Shown here in pieces: positions 33,879 to 38,326 of a stretch of 38,326 bases of DNA. The notes under the pieces were generated by a model that was not told the origin of the DNA, ran no database searches, and saw only the letters and a program-made list of their open reading frames with translations. A program made the position numbers and the translations under genes. The stretch is from a virus. The DNA is taken from positions 1 through 38,326 of IMG/VR virus record IMGVR_UViG_3300032286_000905; one strand, written 5' to 3'. How positions within the stretch are numbered: position 1 is the stretch's first letter; each line of letters begins with the position of its first letter.

Positions 33879-34092
33879 TTTCCATTCTCTCTAAATTTTC
33901 AATTTCCCTTCCGAGATACCAAATTGCTTTTTTTAGATCCTCGATTTTATCGGGTGTTTTTAAGCCTGCTCTCAATATGTATTTTACCACATTTCCCATG
34001 TTAAAATTTAATTCGTAATACTCTATAATTTTAATAGGTTCGTATGGGTTATCATTTCCGCCGTAGTATGCAGGTCTATTTTCCTTATCCAT
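33871..34092 (-). CDS. DUF3310 family protein
   Basis: A 73-residue protein. PAYYGGNDNPYEPIKIIEYYELNFNMGNVVKYILRAGLKTPDKIEDLKKAIWYLGREIENL is the full DUF3310 signature found in many phages next to nucleotide metabolism genes. Its biochemical role is not settled; some are annotated as nucleotide kinases without proof. GGAG precedes the ATG, and its end overlaps thyX. Confidence 0.85.
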   Translation of the reverse strand: MDKENRPAYYGGNDNPYEPIKIIEYYELNFNMGNVVKYILRAGLKTPDKIEDLKKAIWYLGREIENLERMENE

Positions 34093-34282
34093 CTTTTAGC
34101 TCCGCATCCAAATCATCTTGAAATTCAAAAAAATCCTCATTCAATCCATTGTATTCGATGTATGACATGGCTTTAACTAATCTGTCAAATAGTACATCAC
34201 TAGATTTTTTATTAATTCCTTTATTATAAAATTCCTTGTGTATCTCAATATAAATTTCTTTTTTTGTAGTTATTTTATCCAT
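34085..34282 (-). CDS. small acidic helical protein of unknown function
   Basis: A 65-residue protein, MDKITTKKEIYIEIHKEFYNKGINKKSSDVLFDRLVKAMSYIEYNG ending DDLDAELKDG. It overlaps the DUF3310 gene by eight bases. GAGG lies before the ATG, immediately after a hairpin (34300-34317). Confidence 0.6.
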   Translation of the reverse strand: MDKITTKKEIYIEIHKEFYNKGINKKSSDVLFDRLVKAMSYIEYNGLNEDFFEFQDDLDAELKDG

Positions 34283-34299
34283 TTTTGACCCTCATAAAA

Positions 34300-34317
34300 A
34301 TGGGGATTTCTCCCCAT
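34300..34317 (-). terminator. intrinsic terminator for leftward transcription
   Basis: ATGGGGA, loop TTTC, TCCCCAT form a 7-bp stem. Read leftward it is followed by TTTTTATG. It lies between the ribbon-helix-helix gene and the 65-residue gene, so it would attenuate rather than fully separate the two parts of the operon. Confidence 0.62.
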
Positions 34318-34322
34318 AAGAT

Positions 34323-34484
34323 TTATTTTACCTTTTTGGATTTTCCAATTTTTGACTCGATTAGACTTCGAATAAAAACCGAAATACTTATGTTTTCTTT
34401 TTTGGATGCAATCGTAATCTGTCTTTTTTGTGATGCAGTCACTTTTACGACTATTTTATTGTCATACAATTCTACTGTTTTCAT
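34323..34484 (-). CDS. ribbon-helix-helix (Arc/MetJ-like) DNA-binding protein
   Basis: A 53-residue protein, MKTVELYDNKIVVKVTASQKRQITIASKKENISISVFIRSLIESKIGKSKKVK. KIVVKVTASQKRQITIASKKENISISVFIRSLIESKI has the strand, helix, turn, helix pattern of small phage repressors. The ATG overlaps the previous stop (ATGA), and the terminator follows at once. It is a candidate for the factor that reads the palindromes in the control region. Confidence 0.68.
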   Translation of the reverse strand: MKTVELYDNKIVVKVTASQKRQITIASKKENISISVFIRSLIESKIGKSKKVK

Positions 34485-34663
34485 TTAATTAACCTTTTGT
34501 TATATTCTTCTTGTGCTAAATTTAATTTTTCAATTTCTTTATTATCAGTTACCTGTATAACAAAACCGTCATCGTTTTTAAACCAATTAAAATTTTGTTT
34601 TATATAAGATGATTTAGAATTTACTTCAAACTCTAAAAGATGATTTAACTTTTTAAACTTCAT
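34481..34663 (-). CDS. small protein of unknown function
   Basis: A 60-residue protein, MKFKKLNHLLEFEVNSKSSYIKQNFNWFKNDDGFVIQVTDNKEIEKLNLAQEEYNKRLIK. TTGGAGAATAAA precedes the ATG. The first half looks like beta strands and the last 20 residues a helix. Not recognised. Confidence 0.58.
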   Translation of the reverse strand: MKFKKLNHLLEFEVNSKSSYIKQNFNWFKNDDGFVIQVTDNKEIEKLNLAQEEYNKRLIK

Positions 34664-34700
34664 ATTTTATTCTCCAATAAAATTTTTATTTTGATTATAT

Positions 34701-35303
34701 TTATAATCCAGTATAATACCAACATGTTCTAGCCACGTTAGTTTTAATTGTTTTTCCTTGTGAGTCTGCATTCCGAAAAATTCTTTCCAATACAAATTTT
34801 TCCGAGTATTCGACGTTAGATCCATCGCTTGTAAATCCTTCGCCATTGTATGCCAAAGTTTTTTCCGAGCATTTACCGTATGAGTCATGCCATTTATTAT
34901 TTCCGATGTATAAAATTATATGTCCAGATCCAGTTATCATGCTACCGACTTCGACAGGACTATGTTTTTCTTTAGCAATATTTTTTACCTGGATCCAATT
35001 AAAAATTCCAGATACAAGTTTTTGAGGCAATTTTAGAGATTTTAATTTTTGATTTATAGCTTCGGCATGATTGCTAGAATTATATCTACGGGATTCAATT
35101 TCTTTTTCGGATCTCCCTACCAGGGTTAGGTGTTCGATTTCGGTATAATTTGATAATTCTGCAATATTTAATTTGTCACCTAACCAGTTTGTCAGCATTG
35201 TAAATGTGGCGACCATGCACTGATTGTTCGGATCAGGTTTATTGGTAAACGGGTTTTTGTTGTCTCTTTGCGTCAGGTATCGAGGTGTGGGTATGATTTC
35301 CAT
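34701..35303 (-). CDS. papain-fold (C39-like) hydrolase, candidate endolysin
   Basis: A 200-residue protein. NQCMVATFTMLTNWLG provides a Cys nucleophile (C29) at the head of a helix, and GSGHIILYIGNNKWHDSYG gives His128 and Asp140, the order and spacing of C39-like cysteine peptidases. Phages use this fold for peptidoglycan hydrolysis. There is no signal peptide, so it would need a holin. No other lysozyme-like, amidase-like or transglycosylase-like gene is recognised. Endolysin is therefore inferred, and a virion or protein-targeting protease is the alternative. Confidence 0.66.
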   Translation of the reverse strand: MEIIPTPRYLTQRDNKNPFTNKPDPNNQCMVATFTMLTNWLGDKLNIAELSNYTEIEHLTLVGRSEKEIESRRYNSSNHAEAINQKLKSLKLPQKLVSGIFNWIQVKNIAKEKHSPVEVGSMITGSGHIILYIGNNKWHDSYGKCSEKTLAYNGEGFTSDGSNVEYSEKFVLERIFRNADSQGKTIKTNVARTCWYYTGL

Positions 35304-35329
35304 TAAAATTTATGTCCCATAAAATAAAA

Positions 35330-35351
35330 GGTGGTTGTATGGGCAACCACC
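35330..35351 (-). terminator. hairpin terminator before the C39-like hydrolase gene
   Basis: GGTGGTTG, loop TATGGG, CAACCACC give an 8-bp perfect stem; read leftward TTTTATTTTATG follows. It should stop part of the transcription coming from the upstream small genes, or lower expression of the hydrolase. The gene's start lies only 27 bases further on. Confidence 0.62.
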
Positions 35352-35422
35352 AAAAACAGGATTATGTCAGATATTTTTTTTGTCAACTGTTTAATTAAAA
35401 TCTAAAATACTCATCAAAAATT

Positions 35423-35461
35423 TTATTTAAAGTTTTTTCCAGTTTTATTAATAATTTTCAT
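35423..35461 (-). pseudogene. 12-codon remnant copy of the 51-residue gene
   Basis: MKIINKTGKNFK then stop. The first 34 bases around the start (35434-35467) are identical to 35826-35859, the start of the gene at 35698-35853. A duplicated gene start followed by early stop is the simplest reading. Translation is possible but the product would be trivial. Confidence 0.5.
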
Positions 35462-35467
35462 TTTATT
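35434..35467. repeat. 34-base direct repeat, copy 1
   Basis: Exact match to 35826-35859. It covers the translation start and first codons of the 51-residue gene. It marks a local duplication or recombination point within the small-gene cluster. Confidence 0.85.
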
Positions 35468-35684
35468 CTCCTGTAAATACAGATTGCCAATCTGATTTTA
35501 ATTGTTTTCTGTTGTGTTTGTAATAGTTTATAGCATCTTTAATATCCCAAAAACCAATTTGAAAATCTGTATTGAATAAAGTACATTTTGTATCCTCATC
35601 AAATCCATTGCAATTTGCTAAGTTTTCTACAAATATTTTTAAGTTTAAATTTTTAAAATTTCCTGTTTTTATTTTATTTTGCAT
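35463..35684 (-). CDS. small protein of unknown function
   Basis: A 73-residue protein starting MQNKIKTGNFKNLNLKIFVENLANCNGFDEDTKCTLFNTDFQIGFWDIKDAINYYKHNRKQLKSDWQSVFTGE. GGAG lies six bases before ATG 35684, so this start is preferred to ATG 35696. Not recognised. Confidence 0.6.
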   Translation of the reverse strand: MQNKIKTGNFKNLNLKIFVENLANCNGFDEDTKCTLFNTDFQIGFWDIKDAINYYKHNRKQLKSDWQSVFTGE

Positions 35685-35697
35685 TGTAATCTCCATT

Positions 35698-35853
35698 TTA
35701 TCTGTAAGTTATAACCCATGATTTTTTTTTTTGAATTGCTATTAAATCGTAATCAATTACAACAAATTTATTTCCAAAATATGATCCTGCATAAATCATA
35801 TTTTCTATTTTTATTTTATTAAGTGTTTTTCCAGTTTTATTAATAATTTTCAT
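35698..35853 (-). CDS. 51-residue protein of unknown function
   Basis: MKIINKTGKTLNKIKIENMIYAGSYFGNKFVVIDYDLIAIQKKKSWVITYR. Beta-strand rich. The opening resembles MKLINKSSFKFTG of the gene at 36156, so they may be distant paralogues. Its start lies inside the 34-base repeat. Confidence 0.55.
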   Translation of the reverse strand: MKIINKTGKTLNKIKIENMIYAGSYFGNKFVVIDYDLIAIQKKKSWVITYR

Positions 35854-35859
35854 TTTATT
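35826..35859. repeat. 34-base direct repeat, copy 2
   Basis: Second copy of the repeat at 35434-35467, here overlapping the start of an intact 51-residue gene. Confidence 0.85.
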
Positions 35860-36085
35860 ATGCTCTCTTCTCGATTAATTGTAAAACATTATAATACAAT
35901 TCCTGTAATGTCCAAGCATCTATACTGTTTGGTTGATTCCAAAATGCGTTATTGTCTAATACTGAGTAACTATAAGCTCGTTTTTTAGAGCACGTTATTC
36001 CCCATTCCGACGGATGGGCAATTGCTATTGTAATTCCCTCTTTTTTTGCGATTTTTGCAATTTTTTTTACTGTTAAATTTTTCAT
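35858..36085 (-). CDS. protein of unknown function
   Basis: A 75-residue protein, MKNLTVKKIAKIAKKEGITIAIAHPSEWGITCSKKRAYSYSVLDNNAFWNQPNSIDAWTLQELYYNVLQLIEKRA. GGGAGATCAAAAACC precedes the ATG, identical over about 20 bases to the leader of the gene at 36156. The leader contains the GC-rich hairpins. Not recognised. Confidence 0.62.
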   Translation of the reverse strand: MKNLTVKKIAKIAKKEGITIAIAHPSEWGITCSKKRAYSYSVLDNNAFWNQPNSIDAWTLQELYYNVLQLIEKRA

Positions 36086-36114
36086 GGTTTTTGATCTCCC
36101 TTGCTTCTAGCGAT

Positions 36115-36146
36115 CCCGAAGGATTTCGGGGGGTAGCAAGCCCCCC
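36115..36146. promoter_or_regulatory. two overlapping GC-rich hairpins in the leader of the 75-aa gene
   Basis: CCCGAA-GGAT-TTCGGG (36115-36130) and GGGGGG-TAGCAAG-CCCCCC (36128-36146) share GGG at 36128-36130, so they cannot both form in full. In an AT-rich genome this is an island of strong structure. Read leftward, no T-run follows, so it is not a plain terminator. It lies just before a ribosome site. Confidence 0.6.
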
Positions 36147-36155
36147 ATCATCAGG

Positions 36156-36347
36156 CTAGTTGTTGTGAATAACCCAAACATCGCACAATTTCGATTGTGC
36201 AATTATGTTAACTATACCAATAGACAATTCCAATTTTATTGCATGCAATGTATAATTTTGGAAAGCATTTCTGCTTAAAATATCTTTGAGGATAACTGCT
36301 TTGTCCTCTCCCGTAAATTTGAATGATGATTTGTTTATTAATTTCAT
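36156..36347 (-). CDS. first gene of the leftward operon, unknown function
   Basis: A 63-residue protein, MKLINKSSFKFTGEDKAVILKDILSRNAFQNYTLHAIKLELSIGIVNIIAQSKLCDVWVIHNN. AAAGGAGATC precedes the ATG. Being the first gene after the control region it is probably expressed at once after infection. Early genes of this size often bind host proteins, but nothing here shows it. Confidence 0.62.
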   Translation of the reverse strand: MKLINKSSFKFTGEDKAVILKDILSRNAFQNYTLHAIKLELSIGIVNIIAQSKLCDVWVIHNN

Positions 36348-36629
36348 GGTTTTTGATCTCCTTTGATCTATTAATACTATCGTTTATTAATCCTAAAAAG
36401 TCAATCTTTTTTTACTAAAAAATACTAAAAATCACATTTTTTTTACTAAAATTCTAGTGGTTTATACACCTATTTTTAGTCAAATTCGACTATACATATG
36501 TATGTGTAATACGCAAAAAAGCCAATAAAAACAAGTTTATTATGTCGTATGATGTCCCTTTTTGTAGATAAAATTTTATAGTTAAGCAATTCCGAAAAAA
36601 TCCGACATAATATTTATGGAGATAAAAAC
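36348..36629. promoter_or_regulatory. divergent control region with operator-like repeats
   Basis: Between the leftward operon and the + strand gene at 36630. ACTAAAA occurs directly at 36414, 36424 and 36445 and inverted at 36474-36480. TAGTC-AAATTC-GACTA (36477-36492) and ATACATATGTAT (36492-36503) are palindromes. Leftward, TTGACT (36404-36399) is a good -35 box with GATAGT or TAGTAT downstream. Rightward, TTAAGC and CATAAT (about 36583 and 36606) are possible, with GGAG before the ATG. The gap holds no gene that I can see. Confidence 0.55.
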
Positions 36630-37115
36630 ATGAAATCAAAATTTTTTGAATTTTTTAAAACTAAAAGGCTAAAACTTAGCCTAGTAATATTTTTCGGAAC
36701 TATTGGAGTAGTATCCAATTATTCAGCTCTCAAATATTTTCTTGGTCAAACACGTATGGATTTTATTGGATCTGAATTCAGTCTTACAATCTATGCTATT
36801 GGTATCACTATGGCTCTCGATGTGAGTATTATTGTATTTCATCTTGCAAGGATCTATGGTTTAATGTTCGGATCTGCTTTACTTGCATTTATGATTTCGC
36901 TCGGTGCAAATACTACTACGTATTTTGCTTGTGCCGGATCTTGCAAAAATGCCCTGGATGATTTCGGAACGATAGTAATGTTTAGTCAATCGTTAGTTAT
37001 GTCTGTATTACCAATTATTATAATAGTTTATTTAACGGAATTGGCTGTAAAACAATATGATTCTGAAATTGAGGAGGTTTATAAAAATTCTTGGCAGGAT
37101 ATTAAATTAGATTAA
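36630..37115 (+). CDS. four-helix membrane protein, moron candidate
   Basis: A 161-residue protein with four transmembrane helices at about 16-38, 52-73, 77-100 and 115-138, a basic N-terminus and an acidic C-terminal tail. FACAGSCKNALDD between helices 3 and 4 has two Cys that could pair. It is the only + strand gene in the right half and has its own putative promoter and terminator, the usual form of a lysogenic or exclusion moron. No family is recognised. GGAG precedes the ATG. Confidence 0.66.
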   Translation: MKSKFFEFFKTKRLKLSLVIFFGTIGVVSNYSALKYFLGQTRMDFIGSEFSLTIYAIGITMALDVSIIVFHLARIYGLMFGSALLAFMISLGANTTTYFACAGSCKNALDDFGTIVMFSQSLVMSVLPIIIIVYLTELAVKQYDSEIEEVYKNSWQDIKLD

Positions 37116-37121
37116 TTATAT

Positions 37122-37170
37122 AATTGCCCTGTAATACCTAGACTACATATCATAGTATTATAGGGTAATT
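37122..37170 (+). terminator. terminator after the + strand membrane gene
   Basis: Left arm 37122-37137 (AATTGCCCTGTAATAC) pairs over 16 bp with 37155-37170, loop 17, followed by TTT. In the + strand RNA the two non-Watson-Crick pairs are G-U; in the - strand RNA they become A-C mismatches. The hairpin thus favours stopping rightward transcription, although the holin gene converges on it. Confidence 0.72.
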
Positions 37171-37171
37171 T

Positions 37172-37390
37172 TTAAACATATCCCTTATCTTGTATTTCAG
37201 GATCCTCTACAAAAAAATTAGTCATGCCCTTTCCAATCGTCCCGATCAATATACAAACCAAAGCCAACCATTTTTCATCCATAACAACAGCGTATCCAGT
37301 CAAAAACTGCGACATACCTAGTAATGCATCACCAAGTTTTCTAAAATTCTTTGGTGTAGGCTTGTAATACCCATTTATATCAAATTTCAT
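37172..37390 (-). CDS. holin-like membrane protein
   Basis: A 72-residue protein. YYKPTPKNFRKLGDALLGMSQFLTGYAVVMDEKWLALVCILIGTIGKGMTNFF holds two hydrophobic segments (about 21-36 and 42-58), with a charged C-terminus. The style is like small phage holins annotated beside lysis genes. It overlaps nothing and follows the other holin-like gene by one base. It would release the hydrolase, though the two lie about 2 kb apart. Confidence 0.62.
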   Translation of the reverse strand: MKFDINGYYKPTPKNFRKLGDALLGMSQFLTGYAVVMDEKWLALVCILIGTIGKGMTNFFVEDPEIQDKGYV

Positions 37391-37391
37391 T

Positions 37392-37595
37392 TTATTTTAC
37401 CTTAATCAGTAATTGTTTTACGTCTGCTTTTATTTCTCGAAGCTCATCTTTAATTTCTTGGACTATTCTTCTATCTTGTTGGGTTTCACTTTCTAACTTA
37501 ACAATACGTATTTCATGGGTATAATATGCGACTGACAAGGAAACAATAAAGCTTCCGTATGTCAGAATATCTTTAAAATCAAATTTAAATTCCAT
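37392..37595 (-). CDS. second holin-like or lysis-associated membrane protein
   Basis: A 67-residue protein: one transmembrane helix (about residues 11-26, LTYGSFIVSLSVAYYT) and a long coiled coil (EIRIVKLESETQQDRRIVQEIKDELREIKADVKQLLIKVK). TM plus coiled coil is common in holin partners and XhlA-like proteins. No clear ribosome site; an A/T-rich -10-like TATAAA lies about 20 bases upstream of the ATG. Confidence 0.58.
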   Translation of the reverse strand: MEFKFDFKDILTYGSFIVSLSVAYYTHEIRIVKLESETQQDRRIVQEIKDELREIKADVKQLLIKVK

Positions 37596-37749
37596 ATATG
37601 ATAATTATTTATATCAGGTTTAAAAAAAATCCATTCTTTTTTAAGTGATTTTATACAAAAAAAAGAACAGATCAAAAACAAACAAAGGATTATTATTGGA
37701 GATAATAATTTAGTAATACATAACGTATCCCAGTAGTCAAGTTTTATTT

Positions 37750-37762
37750 CTGTCCCAGTTTT
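37750..37762. repeat. inverted repeat CTGTCCCAGTTTT, left arm
   Basis: The reverse complement is exact at 38061-38073. The arms lie 298 bases apart and enclose the A/T palindrome. Confidence 0.8.
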
Positions 37763-37780
37763 TGACGTTTTCGGATGTAA

Positions 37781-37874
37781 AACTATCCAAAAAACTAGAC
37801 AAAATAAATCAATAAAATCAATGTTTTTTGTATCTCAAAAAATAACTAGACAGCAACTATCCATCAACTATCCA
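37781..37874. repeat. iteron cluster, left (five AACTAKMCA copies)
   Basis: AACTATCCA at 37781-37789, 37855-37863 and 37866-37874; AACTAGACA at 37793-37801 and 37844-37852. All are in the same orientation. Spacings of start points are 12, 51, 11 and 11 bases, that is, close to one helical turn for neighbours in a pair. Confidence 0.75.
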
Positions 37875-37901
37875 AAGAAAAATCCCATTTTTCCCTTATA
37901 T

Positions 37902-37931
37902 TATATATATATTTTATAAAATATATATATA
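37902..37931. repeat. 30-base perfect A/T palindrome
   Basis: Arms 37902-37916 and 37917-37931 pair fully, centre TTTTATAAAA. Every base is A or T. It would melt or extrude easily and lies at the centre of the iteron region. Confidence 0.8.
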
Positions 37932-38045
37932 TATATATAGTAAAAAACATGGATATAAATATATTCCTTTTTATATAAAAAAAAGTTAAAATCAAAATTT
38001 ACGAAATACAATATATTAGTTATAACAGCTCGCAAGGTATTTTTC

Positions 38046-38158
38046 AACTAGCCAGCCTGTAAAACTGGGACAGCATCAATTTGAGTCAATAGAATCAATG
38101 GTAAAGGTGGCTAGTTTGCGTTAGACACCATGGATAGTAAAACTAGCCAACTAGCCAC
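38046..38158. repeat. iteron cluster, right (four AACTAGCCA copies, one inverted)
   Basis: AACTAGCCA at 38046-38054, 38141-38149 and 38149-38157, with TGGCTAGTT at 38108-38116. GTGGCTAGTT (38107-38116) and AACTAGCCAC (38149-38158) make a 10-bp stem over a 32-base loop. Confidence 0.75.
38061..38073. repeat. inverted repeat AAAACTGGGACAG, right arm
   Basis: Right partner of 37750-37762. Confidence 0.8.
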
Positions 38159-38312
38159 GGTATAAAAATACGCAATACAATTGATTTTAAGCCATTTCAA
38201 AGGCTTTGTAGGTCGGGCATAGTAAAGTAGTTTTAAACGTCTTACAAGGCAATCTGTGAGTCGTGAAGGGCAAAAAAATCAAAAGGTACTGTGCCAAATC
38301 TATAGCTAAATG

Positions 38313-38326
38313 GATTGACTCAAACA
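38313..38326. repeat. 14-base direct terminal repeat, right copy
   Basis: Identical to bases 1-14; see the left copy. Confidence 0.85.

Larger units (their letters stand above)
37596..38312. other. gene-free right-end region, candidate replication origin
   Basis: About 720 bases without a supported gene. It contains a 44-base run of pure A/T (37896-37939) flanked by short repeats: AACTATCCA at 37781, 37855 and 37866; AACTAGACA at 37793 and 37844; AACTAGCCA at 38046, 38141 and 38149, and inverted at 38108-38116. A 13-base inverted pair (37750-37762 and 38061-38073) encloses the A/T run. Iterons next to a duplex-melting element are typical of origins; the assignment is inferred. Confidence 0.6.

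Noticed and set aside
34285-34488. 67-codon + strand frame
   Set aside because: It lies opposite the ribbon-helix-helix gene, which has a clean ATGA overlap and a family pattern.
34667-34888. A 73-codon - strand frame overlapping the end of the C39-like gene
   Set aside because: It overlaps the 200-residue hydrolase in another frame, has no ribosome site and no family pattern.
36115-36146. GC-rich hairpins as an intrinsic terminator
   Set aside because: No T-run follows on either side; kept as a regulatory structure instead.
38186-38206. Hairpin AAGCC-ATTTCAAA-GGCTT near the right end
   Set aside because: Only 5 bp, no T-run, no gene ending there; likely chance or part of a larger end structure.
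1-38326. CRISPR array, tRNA genes or insertion sequences
   Set aside because: No regularly spaced repeat of CRISPR length, no cloverleaf seen, no transposase frame or matching terminal inverted repeats.
19984-38326. Lysogeny module (integrase, CI-like repressor, ParAB)
   Set aside because: No tyrosine or serine recombinase motif, no typical repressor and no ParA Walker box were found; the Xis-like HTH at 24192 alone is not enough.

Overview
The window looks like the complete genome of a tailed double-stranded DNA phage (Caudoviricetes) that infects a diderm, AT-rich bacterium. The base composition is strongly AT-rich, genes are packed with ATGA or TAATG junctions, and there are no rRNA, tRNA or bacterial housekeeping genes. 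The first 14 bases recur as the last 14 bases. The outer-membrane lipoprotein type of spanin points to a diderm host. I cannot name the host genus from sequence alone.

Left half (1-19987, all + strand): the virion programme. The head block follows the lambda order: small and large terminase, gpW-like joiner, lambda-family portal, S49 protease with an in-frame nested scaffold start, gpD-like decoration protein, gpE-like capsid, and two or three small connector genes. From about 8.1 kb the genes become a Mu/P2-type contractile tail: tail completion protein, sheath, tube, a chaperone pair joined by a -1 frameshift on T TTT TTC, tape measure, gpN-like and gpP-like proteins, spike, gp46-like, gp47-like and gp48-like baseplate proteins, tail fibre, a small fibre-adjacent protein, and an unknown basic protein. 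The phage is therefore a mosaic of a lambda-type head and a Mu-type tail.

Right half (about 19984-36347, all - strand, transcribed leftward): early and middle genes. The distal end holds a recombination and replication set: RecT annealing protein, YqaJ exonuclease, a PC4-like ssDNA-binding protein, an SF2 helicase, a VRR-NUC nuclease, small DNA-binding proteins, an SNF2-like helicase fused to a DNA methyltransferase, and a large primase-helicase whose N-terminal zinc finger has lost its ligands. Upstream lie a single-chain spanin candidate, many small unknown genes, ThyX, a DUF3310 protein, a ribbon-helix-helix protein and a papain-fold (C39-like) hydrolase that may be the endolysin.

Right end (36348-38326): a control region with repeated ACTAAAA elements and palindromes, one isolated + strand membrane gene of moron type, a terminator shared by convergent genes, two holin-like genes on the - strand, and about 730 bp without genes. 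This last stretch has a 30-bp A/T palindrome flanked by nine copies of a 9-base repeat (AACTAKMCA) and longer inverted repeats, which is what a replication origin or a partition or packaging site would look like. No integrase, repressor or partition gene was recognised.

Across the whole genome the heptamer GTAATAC occurs about 35 times on the + strand and about twice on the other strand, regardless of gene direction. This polar signal is the most unusual global feature I found.
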